NCBI RefSeq assembly: GCF_014982715.1
Contig: NZ_JADCJY010000001.1
Span: 310,001-374,000 of the forward strand
DNA from: Gallalistipes aquisgranensis
Lineage (GTDB): Bacteria > Bacteroidota > Bacteroidia > Bacteroidales > Rikenellaceae
Reading direction: 5' to 3'
DNA: 64,000 nucleotides
Part shown: piece by piece, positions 17,985-27,300 of the stretch
Position numbering within the stretch: the stretch's first letter is position 1
Layout: each line of letters opens with the position of its first letter
Made by a program: the position numbers and the translations under genes
Notes under the pieces: model-generated
Told to the model about the DNA's origin: nothing
Databases searched by the model: none
Seen by the model: the letters and a program-made list of their open reading frames with translations, nothing else

Positions 17985-18998
17985 ATGTTTATTGTGAACA
18001 GTTATGCTCTGGCAGTCGTCTTCTGCATCGTTACGATGCTTTGCTGGGGCTCGTGGGGAAACACCCAGAAACTCGCTTCGAAGAACTGGCGGTACGAACT
18101 CTATTACTGGGACTACGTGATCGGAATGCTGCTCTTCAGTCTGCTGATCGGCTTTACGCTGGGCAGCCACGGCGAAGGCGGACGTCCGTTCCTCGAAGAC
18201 CTGCGGCAGGCGGATGCGTCGGGCATCGGCAGCGTGCTGTTGGGAGGCGTGGTTTTCAATGCCTCGAATATCCTGCTTTCGGCATCCATTTCGCTGGCCG
18301 GACTGGCCGTGGCTTTCCCGCTGGGAGTGGGGCTGGCGCTGGTGCTGGGTGTGATTATCAACTATATCGGTGCTCCGAAGGGCGATCCGGTGATCCTTTT
18401 CCTGGGGGTGGCGCTGATCGTGGCCGCCATCGTCTTCAACGGAGTGGCTTCCGGCCTGCAACAGAAAGGCAACGAGACGAACCGCAGCCATAGCCGCAAG
18501 GGAATCGTGCTGGCTGCTCTGGCCGGTGTCATCATGGCGTTTTTCTACCGCTTCGTGGCGGCGGCCATGGACCTGAACAACTTCGTGGAGCCCACGCCGG
18601 GCATGATGACGCCCTACACGGCGCTGTTCGTCTTCTCGTGCGGCGTGGTGCTGAGCAACTTCGTGTTCAACACCTATGTGATGCGCCGGCCGTTCGTGGG
18701 CGCTCCGGTCACCTATAAAGAGTATTTCAAGGGGAGCCTTTCCACCCACCTGGTGGGGGTGCTCGGCGGTATGATCTGGGCGCTGGGTACGGCGTTCAGC
18801 TATATTGCCGCGGGCGAGGCCGGTGCGGCCATCTCCTACGCCCTCGGGCAGGGCGCGCCGATGATCGCCGCCATCTGGGGCGTCTTCATCTGGAAAGAGT
18901 TCAAGGGGGCGTCCCGGACGACCAATCTGCTGCTGGCCCTTATGTTCCTGCTTTTTATCGGCGGACTGGCCCTGATCATCCTCTCGGGCGGAAATTGA
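17985..18998 (+). CDS. Ureide-permease-like sugar/nucleoside transporter (DMT-type)
   Basis: 337 aa with about ten hydrophobic helices and internal pseudo-symmetry typical of the drug/metabolite transporter superfamily. The opening CIVTMLCWGSWGNTQKL and the YYWDYVIGMLLFSLL stretch match the ureide permease/RhaT-like branch. Such proteins are found next to ribokinase in Bacteroidota and are predicted ribose permeases. The gap of 52 bp from ribokinase and 45 bp to nucleoside hydrolase supports one operon. Inner membrane; free ribose is the best guess for substrate, nucleosides are the alternative. Confidence 0.85.
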   Translation: MFIVNSYALAVVFCIVTMLCWGSWGNTQKLASKNWRYELYYWDYVIGMLLFSLLIGFTLGSHGEGGRPFLEDLRQADASGIGSVLLGGVVFNASNILLSASISLAGLAVAFPLGVGLALVLGVIINYIGAPKGDPVILFLGVALIVAAIVFNGVASGLQQKGNETNRSHSRKGIVLAALAGVIMAFFYRFVAAAMDLNNFVEPTPGMMTPYTALFVFSCGVVLSNFVFNTYVMRRPFVGAPVTYKEYFKGSLSTHLVGVLGGMIWALGTAFSYIAAGEAGAAISYALGQGAPMIAAIWGVFIWKEFKGASRTTNLLLALMFLLFIGGLALIILSGGN

Positions 18999-19043
18999 CC
19001 GGTTCCGGGAAGTTCCTGTTTGTCTGACTGCTAAACCGACGAT

Positions 19044-20066
19044 ATGAAAATGAAGATGAAATCCTTCTCTCTGTTGGCGGCCATGCTTGTGCTGGGGCTC
19101 TTCGTCTCTGCCGGGCCGTCGCCCAAGCCCCTGAAAGTGATTTTCGACACGGACATGGGCAACGACGTGGACGACGCCCTGGCGCTCGACCTGCTTTACA
19201 AGTATGTGGAGGACGGGCGGATCGACCTGCTCGGCATCACCTCCAACAAGGAGGAGCTGGCCAGCGTCGAATATATCGACATCATGAACAATTTTTACGG
19301 GTTTCCCGACATTCCGATCGGCCGTATCACCGATGGGGCCAACTGCGACCGGGTGAACAGCTACGTTTCCGTCGTGTCGAAGGACAAGCGTTACAAACGG
19401 AGCCATAAGGACTATACTAAACTGCCCGAGAGCGTCGATCTGATGCGCCGTCTGCTGGCCGAAGCCGAAGACGGTTCTGTGGCGATCGTCGCCGTTGGTT
19501 TTTCCACGAATCTTTCCCGCCTGCTCGCATCGAAACCCGACGGGTATTCTGCGCTGGACGGCCGCGAACTCGTACGCCGCAAGGTGAAGGGGCTCTATAT
19601 GATGGCGGGGGACTTTACCCCCAAGCCGATCCGGCCCGAATACAATATCCGGATCGACAGGGCTGCCGCACAGGACGTATTCCGCAACTGGCCCACGCCG
19701 GTGGTGACCAGTCCCTGGGAGGTGGGAGAGGAGGTGCTCTATCCCTGCGAGTCTATCCTGAACGACTTCAAATACGCGGTGCCGCATCCGATGGTGGAGG
19801 CCTACAAGGTCTATAAGCCGATGCCTTACGACCGTCAGACCTGGGATGTGACTACGGTACTCTATGCCGTGGAGCCCGATGCCGGATATTTCGGTACGAG
19901 CGGTCCCGGTCGGATCGTGGTGACGGACGGCTCCCAGACCCTTTTCGAAGCCGATCCGGATGGAAACCGGAGTTATCTGACCATTACGCCCGAGCAGAGC
20001 CGGCGCGTGCGCGACTACTTTATCCGGATGATTACGCGGGTTCCCCGCGTCTACGGCGGAAAATAA
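19044..20066 (+). CDS. Exported nucleoside hydrolase
   Basis: 340 aa. After a signal peptide (FSLLAAMLVLGLFVSAG) it shows the calcium-binding signature of inosine-uridine-type nucleoside hydrolases, VIFDTDMGNDVDDALALDLL, and YNIRIDRAAAQDVF with a later active-site Asp. It cleaves the N-glycosidic bond to release base and ribose. Periplasmic placement fits with the permease taking up the ribose and ribokinase phosphorylating it. Three closely spaced ATGs (19044, 19050, 19056) make the exact start uncertain. Confidence 0.9.
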   Translation: MKMKMKSFSLLAAMLVLGLFVSAGPSPKPLKVIFDTDMGNDVDDALALDLLYKYVEDGRIDLLGITSNKEELASVEYIDIMNNFYGFPDIPIGRITDGANCDRVNSYVSVVSKDKRYKRSHKDYTKLPESVDLMRRLLAEAEDGSVAIVAVGFSTNLSRLLASKPDGYSALDGRELVRRKVKGLYMMAGDFTPKPIRPEYNIRIDRAAAQDVFRNWPTPVVTSPWEVGEEVLYPCESILNDFKYAVPHPMVEAYKVYKPMPYDRQTWDVTTVLYAVEPDAGYFGTSGPGRIVVTDGSQTLFEADPDGNRSYLTITPEQSRRVRDYFIRMITRVPRVYGGK

Positions 20067-20317
20067 AAACCGGAACCGGTGTTTCCCAAAATCGGGAGAC
20101 ACCGGCTCCGCCCGATAAGTCTCTGTCTCTTTTTGGAAGCTCTTTTGCGTCGGGAGTGCTCCTGCCCGGAACGGGACCGTGTGTGAGCAGCACGGTCCCG
20201 GGGGCGGGAGAGCCTTGCGCGGAGAGTCTTCCGGAAAGAGCGGAATCGGCCACCGGGACCGTTTCGTTTTTCCCGGGCCGGGACGACGAAGAACCGGGAC
20301 TTCATGCTCCGGGATGT

Positions 20318-20360
20318 GATTCACCCCCTGTCACGGTACGTTCGTGACAGGGGGTGAATC
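20318..20360. terminator. Perfect 18-bp inverted repeat between convergent genes
   Basis: GATTCACCCCCTGTCACG / CGTGACAGGGGGTGAATC with a 7-nt loop. No T-run on either side, so it may stop RNA decay rather than transcription. Confidence 0.55.
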
Positions 20361-20375
20361 CGTATAATTATATAG

Positions 20376-20407
20376 GGATGCGTTCCTTCCGAAGAAGGAG
20401 TGCATCC
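20376..20407 (-). terminator. Hairpin after the aldose epimerase gene
   Basis: GGATGCGTTCCTTC / GAAGGAGTGCATCC with two wobble pairs and a CGAA loop, 4 bp past the epimerase stop on the minus strand. Confidence 0.55.
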
Positions 20408-20411
20408 TGTA

Positions 20412-21536
20412 CTATTTCGTGAAGAATTTGTACAGGCAGGTATGGGTGTAGACCTCGCCCGGCCGAAGTATCGTGGAGGGGAAATCGGGATGGTTGGGCC
20501 CGTCGGGGTACTTCTGGGTTTCGAGTGCCACCGATTCGCGGAAACGGAGCGGTTTACCCGTTTTGCCTGTGGTCGAGCCGTCGAAGAAATTTCCGCTGTA
20601 GAACTGGAGGGCCGGCTGGTCGCTCCATACCTCGATTCCGCGTCCCGAAACAGGCTCGTAAAGCGATGCAATCCATTCCACGTCGTCGGGGCTCTTGCGG
20701 TCGATCACCCAGTTCATGTCGTATCCGCGTCCGTTTTTGAGCTGGACGTTCTCCTGGTCGATCCGTTCCCCGATGGTCCGGGCGCTGCGGAAATCGAACG
20801 GAGTGCCTTCGACCGGCAGAATCTCTCCCGTGGGGATCAGTACGGAATCGACCGGGGTGATGGCGCTGCCGTTGATCGTGAGTAGGTTGTCGGTGACCGT
20901 TCCGTTGCCTTCGCCCTTGAGGTTGAAGAAGGAGTGGTGCGAGATGTTCGCCACGGTCGGTTTGTCAGTCGTGGCCCGGTAGGTGATCTTGAACCCGTTC
21001 TCCGGAGTAAGCGTGTAGGTCATGGTGATCGAGAGGTTGCCGGGGAATCCCTCCTCGCCGTCGGCGGCCAGATAAGAGAGGACGAGACGGTCGGCTTTCA
21101 CCGAATCCACGTTCCACACCACGCGGTCGAGACCGTTCAGACCGCCGTGCAGGGTCTGTCCGTGGTCGTTCTGCGGCAGGGTGTAGGTTTCGCCGTCGAG
21201 GGTGAACGTTCCCCCTGCGATACGGTTGGCGCAGCGGCCTACCACGGCACCCAGAAAGCGTTCGCCCGTGTTGTTCACATACCGGTCGATGTTCTGGTAT
21301 CCCAGTACCACGTCTTCGTATCTGCCTTCGCGGTCTGGAGCCCAGAGGGTTACCACCCGGGCTCCGTAGTTGGTGACCTGCATGGTCAGGTCGCCGCCCC
21401 GGATCGTGTAGAGCGATACGGCTTTCCCGTTGAGCGTGGTGTCGAAATCCGAAACCGGAAGCAGGGCGAACGGCTCCTGTTTCTTCGTGCAGGATGCGGC
21501 GAGCAACAGCAATGCGCCGAAAAGAAGTTTTTTCAT
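20412..21536 (-). CDS. Aldose 1-epimerase, lipoprotein form
   Basis: 374 aa. Interconverts alpha and beta anomers of aldohexoses. Lipoprotein signal MKKLLFGALLLLAASC, then galactose-mutarotase motifs: TNYGARVVTLWAPDREG, GAVVGRCANRIAGG (substrate Arg/Asn), HGQTLHGGLNG (His), NISHHSFFNL (catalytic His) and RESVALETQKYPDGPN (catalytic Glu). All catalytic residues are present. Lipidation puts it in the periplasm, where it could prepare sugars released by nearby glycosidases for uptake. No operon partner on its strand. Confidence 0.93.
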   Translation of the reverse strand: MKKLLFGALLLLAASCTKKQEPFALLPVSDFDTTLNGKAVSLYTIRGGDLTMQVTNYGARVVTLWAPDREGRYEDVVLGYQNIDRYVNNTGERFLGAVVGRCANRIAGGTFTLDGETYTLPQNDHGQTLHGGLNGLDRVVWNVDSVKADRLVLSYLAADGEEGFPGNLSITMTYTLTPENGFKITYRATTDKPTVANISHHSFFNLKGEGNGTVTDNLLTINGSAITPVDSVLIPTGEILPVEGTPFDFRSARTIGERIDQENVQLKNGRGYDMNWVIDRKSPDDVEWIASLYEPVSGRGIEVWSDQPALQFYSGNFFDGSTTGKTGKPLRFRESVALETQKYPDGPNHPDFPSTILRPGEVYTHTCLYKFFTK

Positions 21537-22068
21537 CTGTTTATTGTCGTTTAGGTTTTCAATATCTGTGTCCGGAAACCGAAATGCAATTTAAAAATAG
21601 GAAGTTTTTCCGGAAAAAGTTCCCTTTTTCTCCGTTTTGCTCGATCTGTGCCATTGTTTGCCCGAATCGTTACATTTCCGAGTGCCGCCGGTCATCTTTT
21701 CCGGAGTGTACGAAGGGAGGGCTGGAGTCGTGGAATGGGGCGGAACCGCAGGGGAGGCAGGGAACATTCGGCGTATCGTTTGCCGGAATGATTCTGTGTA
21801 GGATGGTGTTTGTCCGTATCCTGAATAGCCGGAGAGCTCTGCCTCGATGTGGATGAGGGGATTGACTTTCCCGTTGTTGCCTGATTCGTTTCCGGACGAC
21901 ATTTTGTTCCGGAAATGGTACGATTTGACCGGATTGTGGCAAGGCCATTGTCCGGAAAGTCCTATTTTTAACTGCCGAAAATGTTTCGCGGCGGAGTGGA
22001 AAGCGTCTGTCCCGTCGGGAGACGGGGTGCCTGATGTTGGAAAATTTATTAACCTGAAAGAATTCGAT
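21537..22068. other. Long divergent intergenic region
   Basis: 532 bp between the epimerase and the GH2 gene. Open frames here lack coding features. One short perfect hairpin (CCCGTC-GGGA-GACGGG, 22011-22026) lies about 45 bp upstream of the GH2 start. I saw no clear TAnnTTTG promoter and no RNA gene. Confidence 0.6.
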
Positions 22069-23886
22069 ATGAAAAAACGTTTGTTGTTGCTGTGTCTGTT
22101 GGGAATGGGTGCGGCTGTCCAGGCGCAGTGGGCTCCGGCGGGAGACCGGATCAAAACCCGCTGGGCGGAGTCGGTCGATCCCGCCCGGGTGCTGCCCGAA
22201 TATCCTCGGCCCCTTATGGAGCGTTCCGAGTGGGTCAACCTGAACGGCCTGTGGGACTATGCCATCGTCGATGCGGGTGGCGGGGAGCCTCTCTCCTTCG
22301 ACGGGAAGATACTCGTTCCCTTTGCCGTGGAGTCCTCCCTCTCGGGCGTAGGCCGCCGGGTGGGCGAGTCGAAAGAGCTGTGGTACAGCCGGACGTTCGG
22401 GGTGCCGTCGGCCTGGCGCGGGCGCCGGGTGCTGCTTCATTTCGGTGCCGTGGACTGGAAGGCCGACGTGTGGGTGAACGGCGTCCGGGTGGGCGGACAC
22501 AAGGGCGGATACGCTCCTTTCAGTTTCGATGTGACGGCCGCTCTGGCCTCCAGGGGGGATAACCGGCTCGTGGTGCGGGTGTGGGACCCCACCGACCGGG
22601 GGCACCAGCCCAGGGGCAAGCAGGTGAACGATCCCAAATCCATTTGGTACACGCCGGTGACCGGTATCTGGCAGACGGTGTGGATGGAGCCTGTGGGGGA
22701 GTGTTCGGTCCGCGGTCTGCGTATCACACCCGACATAAATCGGAGGTCTCTGACGGTGGATGCATCGATCCGGGGTGCCGGTGCTTCGGATGTGGTCGAG
22801 GTGCGGGTGACGGACGGAGAGCGCCGGGTCGCTTCGGGTCGGGCCGTGGCCGGACAGGCCGTGGAGGTGCCTATGCCGGGAGACATGAAGTTGTGGAGCC
22901 CCGAATCCCCGTTTCTCTACGGATTGGAGGTGGTGCTGACCCGGGGCGGGAAAACCCTCGACCGGGTGAAGAGCTATGCCGCCATGCGCAAGTTTTCGGT
23001 GGGTACCGATCGCAGGGGAATCGTGCGGCTGATGCTCAACGACAAACCGCTGTTCCAGTACGGTCCGCTGGACCAGGGGTGGTGGCCGGACGGATTGTAC
23101 ACCGCTCCCACGGATGAAGCGCTGGCCTACGACGTCGTCAAGACGAAGGAGTGGGGTTTCAACATGATCCGTAAGCATGTGAAGGTGGAGCCGGCCCGCT
23201 GGTATTACCACTGCGACCGGTTGGGGATGATCGTATGGCAGGACATGCCCAGCGGGGACGGACAGACCGAATGGCAGCGTTTCGCCTATTTCAACGGTCG
23301 GGAGTTCGAGCGTACTCCAGAGTCGGAAGCCGATTTCCGCCGGGAATGGAAGGAGATTATGGATTGTCTCTATTCATATCCATCGGTGGGTGTCTGGGTG
23401 CCTTTCAACGAACGTTGGGGACAGTTCAAGACGGAAGAGATCGTGCGGTGGACGCAGGGTTACGATCCCACGCGGCCTGTCAATCCCGCCAGCGGAGGCA
23501 ACCACTATCCCTGCGGGGATATGCTCGACCTGCACCACTATCCCGATCCGCAGCTGGCGATGTACGATCCCCGGCGGGCGACCGTGCTGGGCGAGTTCGG
23601 CGGAATCGGACGTGTGATGGAGGGGCATCTGTGGGAACCCGACCGCAACTGGGGCTACGTGCAGTTCCAGTCGTCGGACGAGGTGACCGACACCTATGTC
23701 CGGTATGCCGGTATGCTGCGAAAGCTGGTGGAGAAGGGGTGTGCCGCCGCGGTCTATACTCAGACTACCGACGTGGAGATCGAGGTGAACGGCCTGATGA
23801 CCTATGACCGTAAGGAGGTCAAGGTGGACGAAAAACGTCTCCGCGAAGCCAACCGGGTCCTCTGCCGTTCGCTGGAAGGGGAGTAG
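22069..23886 (+). CDS. GH2 family glycosidase, exported
   Basis: 605 aa from the ATG at 22069, which begins the signal peptide MKKRLLLLCLLGMGAAVQAQ; the frame extends to 21847 without support. Domains in order: jelly-roll sugar-binding domain (RPLMERSEWVNLNGLWDYA, WYSRTFGVPSAWRGRRVLLHFGAVDWKADVWVNG), an Ig-like domain, and a TIM barrel with the acid/base in VWVPFNERWGQ and the nucleophile in TVLGEFGGIG. Beta-galactosidase, beta-glucuronidase and beta-mannosidase activities occur in the family; the specificity cannot be read. It lies alone, ends at a strong terminator and has no PUL partner. Confidence 0.92.
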   Translation: MKKRLLLLCLLGMGAAVQAQWAPAGDRIKTRWAESVDPARVLPEYPRPLMERSEWVNLNGLWDYAIVDAGGGEPLSFDGKILVPFAVESSLSGVGRRVGESKELWYSRTFGVPSAWRGRRVLLHFGAVDWKADVWVNGVRVGGHKGGYAPFSFDVTAALASRGDNRLVVRVWDPTDRGHQPRGKQVNDPKSIWYTPVTGIWQTVWMEPVGECSVRGLRITPDINRRSLTVDASIRGAGASDVVEVRVTDGERRVASGRAVAGQAVEVPMPGDMKLWSPESPFLYGLEVVLTRGGKTLDRVKSYAAMRKFSVGTDRRGIVRLMLNDKPLFQYGPLDQGWWPDGLYTAPTDEALAYDVVKTKEWGFNMIRKHVKVEPARWYYHCDRLGMIVWQDMPSGDGQTEWQRFAYFNGREFERTPESEADFRREWKEIMDCLYSYPSVGVWVPFNERWGQFKTEEIVRWTQGYDPTRPVNPASGGNHYPCGDMLDLHHYPDPQLAMYDPRRATVLGEFGGIGRVMEGHLWEPDRNWGYVQFQSSDEVTDTYVRYAGMLRKLVEKGCAAAVYTQTTDVEIEVNGLMTYDRKEVKVDEKRLREANRVLCRSLEGE

Positions 23887-23936
23887 GGGTGCTCTTCGCG
23901 CTCTGTCGCGTCACGATATAAATATGTAATATAAGT

Positions 23937-23966
23937 AGAAGGACGGCCTCCGGAGGCCGTCCTTCT
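23937..23966 (+). terminator. Intrinsic terminator after GH2
   Basis: Perfect 15-bp stem AGAAGGACGGCCTCC / GGAGGCCGTCCTTCT with essentially no loop, followed by TATTTT. Confidence 0.85.
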
Positions 23967-24182
23967 TATTTTGAGGTCTCGGGGCTGCTTTTGAAAATGC
24001 AACCATAATGTCTGTGAATTGAGGCCGGGGACTGATGACTTTCGGAAAGGCGGAAAGTGTCCGAAAAGAGGAACGACGGAGCCGTTTCCGATAACTGAAA
24101 CTGGGAAATAGCTCATTCTTAGTGGATTGTATTCCGTTAGGGCGGGAGACATCGTTCAAAAAGCAAAAAATTGCCGGATAAA

Positions 24183-24215
24183 TTTGTTTATGTCATCTTA
24201 TTTTCTTTATCTTTG
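24183..24215 (+). promoter_or_regulatory. Promoter of the alginate operon
   Basis: TTTG (24183-24186), a 21-bp spacer and TATCTTTG (24208-24215). Transcription should begin near 24220, leaving a leader of about 100 nt before susC. Between the GH2 terminator and this promoter (23967-24182) I see nothing else. Confidence 0.7.
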
Positions 24216-24226
24216 ACTACAATTAA

Positions 24227-24256
24227 AAATTGGTTTACCAGTTTGGTCGTCCAAAA
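24227..24256. promoter_or_regulatory. Two adjoining UxuR/ExuR-like operators downstream of the susC promoter
   Basis: AAATTGGTTTACCAGTTT (24227-24244) differs at two positions from the E. coli UxuR/ExuR-type consensus AAATTGGTATACCAATTT. It overlaps a second copy TTTGGTCGTCCAAAA (24242-24256). Together they form a larger symmetry TTGG-N3-ACCA-N3-TGGT-N3-CCAA. They lie just after the transcription start, where a bound repressor would block elongation. The FadR-type GntR gene at 46160 is the likely partner. Confidence 0.6.
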
Positions 24257-24322
24257 TACCGGGTTTGAGAATGAGATAATTATCTGTTAATCAGTACTAA
24301 CCAAATAACTTGAGACTGCTTT

Positions 24323-27300
24323 ATGGCTAAAAATTACTTGCAGAAGTCGTTGCTGATGCTATCAGTTCTGTTGATTAGCACGGCGGCAGCCTATGCGCAG
24401 AAAATCACCGTTCGAGGTGTGGTTTCTGACGAGCAAGGGCCTCTGATCGGCGTTTCCGTGGTGGTCAAATCCTCCGCCTCTTCATCCCCGACAGGGACCG
24501 CGACGGGTATCGACGGTTCTTATTCGATTTCGGTGCCCAATGCGGAGTCGGTGTTGGTGTTTTCCTACGTCGGCTATAAGACGATCGAGATCAAGGTCGG
24601 GAAACAGACTTCGATCAATGTGAAGATGGAAGCCGATGCCGCGAAACTCGATGAAGTGGTCGTGGTCGGTTATGGCGTGCAGAAGAAATCGCATCTGACG
24701 GGTTCTGTCGCGAAAATCGACGGCGGTATCCTGGCGGATCGTCCCGTTTCGGATGTCACGACGGCTCTTCAGGGTCAGATTCCCGGTCTGACGATCAATA
24801 ATACTACGTCCGAAGTGGGTGTGACGCCGTCGATCCGTGTGCGCGGTACGGGGTCGATCTCGGCCGGCAGTTCGCCGCTGGTCATCATCGACGGTTATCC
24901 CGTTCCTGACGGTTTGCAGACGCTCAACCTTTCGGACATCCAGTCCATCGAGGTTCTGAAAGACGCCGCTTCGGCTGCTATCTACGGTTCGCGTGCGGCC
25001 AACGGTGTCATCATGGTCACCACTAAAAGCGGTGCTTCGGACAAATCCCGCTATTCGGTGAAACTTTATCAGGGTGTGAAGTGGGCTTACAAGCTCCACG
25101 ACATGCTTTCGGCTACTGAGTACCTCCAGTGGCAGGAGAAGGAGGCTGCCTGGGGCGGTCCGGCCGTGAAGACGCAGGACAAGGTGGCCGCCTGGCTCGA
25201 GCAGAACATGGGGTCGACCGACTGGCAGCGCGAGGGTTTGCGCGATGCGGCCAGCGTCACCAACGTGCAGTTCTCTATGCAGGGCGGCAAACGCGGTGTC
25301 CGCTATTACTCGTCGGCCGCCTGGACCCGCGATCAGGGTATCATGCTCCAGAACGAAGTACAGAAAGTGACCTTCCGTACGAAGGTCGATGCCGATCTTT
25401 CGAAAACGGTCACTTTCGGGGTGAACGTGTCGGCCAACTATCAGAAGGCGGAGCGTCCGCGCAACAACTTCATTGATTTCTACCGTACGCCGTCGTTCCT
25501 GCCTGTTTACCACAATGCGTGGTCGACGGCATTGACGGGTTACACGGGTTTCGCACGCGGTAGCCACTTCAATAACCTCTATGCGCCGGTGGGCGATCCC
25601 GACGAGTACGGTAACCCGACCTACAATACGACGCCCGTGTCGCCCTTCAACTCGGCGAACAACAATCCCCGCAGCGTGATGGCCAACACCACGCGCTGGA
25701 GCGAGAACTTCCAGGGTATGGCCAATGTCTACCTGACGGTGGATATTTGCAAGGGCCTTCAGTTCAAGACTTCGAACGGTGTGAACGCTCGCTACCGGCC
25801 GCAGTATAGTTATGCCAACAAAAACGCCCTGAAGGACGGTACGGCCAGCGAGGCTACTTTCAACAGCATGCTCTACGTTGACCTGTTGACCGAGAATACG
25901 CTCACTTACAACCGCAAGGTCGGTCGGCATGAATTCGACATCCTGGCCGGTTACACGGCCGAGTCGACCCGCGTGCAGAACGTGGCGCTCACCGGTACGG
26001 GTTTCCCCACCGACAACATTCAGACACTCAATGCGGCGACGATTTTCGAACTGGCTTCCGAAAACAACGGAAACGGTGAGGGAACGGGAACGTTCCGTTA
26101 TCCGAACCAGGTGCTCGAGTCCTATCTGGGACGTGTTTCGTACAGCTATGACGATCGTTATCTGATTTCTGCGTCGTTGCGTCTCGACCGTTCGTCGCTC
26201 TTTACGTCGGGTAACCGCAATGCATGGTTCCCTTCGGTGTCGGTCGGCTGGCGGATTTCCGAGGAGCGGTTCATGAAAAGCCAGCGGGTGTTCTCGAACC
26301 TCAAATTGCGTGCCTCCTACGGTGTGACGGGCAACAACAGCATCGACTACAACGCCGCCCTCGAAGTGCTCAATCCGGCCAACTATCCCACGGGCGCGGG
26401 CAATGGCTCGCTGACGCCGGGTGCTGCCAATATCTCTACGACGCTGGCTAATTCGAACATCACGTGGGAACAGACCGACGAGTACAACTTCGGTCTCGAC
26501 GCCGGGTTCGTTGACAACAAGATATCTCTTTCGGTAGACGGATACTATTCGGTGACCCGTGCCCTGCTGTTCGAACAGCCTACGCAGTCGTTCACCGGAT
26601 TCCAGTCCTACTGGAACAATATCGGCAAGGTCCGCAATGCGGGTGTCGAAATCCAGCTCGACACGCGGCAGATCAACCACAAGAAATTCAAGTGGTCGAC
26701 GAATTTCAACTTCTCCCTTTCCCGCAATAAACTGCTCGAGATCGGTGGCGAGAAACAGGTCATCACGCAGGGTGAACGCTCGGAGAGCTATATCGCGCGT
26801 GTCGGCGAACCGCTGATTCAGTATTACGGCTTCAAAACCGTGGGCGTATGGAACAATCAGGCGGAGATCGACGCGAATCCTCATTTCGCGGGCGATGTGC
26901 CGGGAGGCCTCCGCATCTGGGATGCCGACGGAAACGGCGAACTGAACGATAACGACCGCGTGGCACTGGGAAGTCCCTATCCCGATTTCACGTGGGGCAT
27001 GACCAACAACTTCAGCATCGGCAATTTCGACGTATCGTTCCTGCTGCAGGGCGTACAGGGTGTCACGGTGTTCAACGGCGATGTATTCTACAACGAGAGC
27101 CATAAGTACAACCGGGCCTACATGGAGAACCGCTGGGTGAGCGACACTCACCGCGGCGACGGCAAGACCCCTTACGCCAAAACCGGCTACGATATCATGC
27201 TTACCGATCTGGGCTTGCAGAATGCCTCTTATCTCTGTCTGCGGGACCTGACCGTAGGTTATACCTTGCCCAAGAAGACGGCGCGCAAAATCGGCCTGAA

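Larger units (their letters stand above)
20067..20411. other. Convergent intergenic region full of hairpins
   Basis: This 345-bp stretch holds no gene I can support. It has four strong inverted repeats: 20071-20110 (17 bp, two imperfect pairs), 20159-20210 (two-part stem), 20318-20360 (perfect 18 bp, 7-nt loop) and 20376-20407 (14 bp with two wobble pairs, GAAG-type loop). The first and last are in place to end the nucleoside hydrolase and epimerase transcripts. Confidence 0.75.

Noticed and set aside
21847-22068. Earlier start for GH2
   Set aside because: The added 74 residues have no features and the signal peptide begins at 22069.
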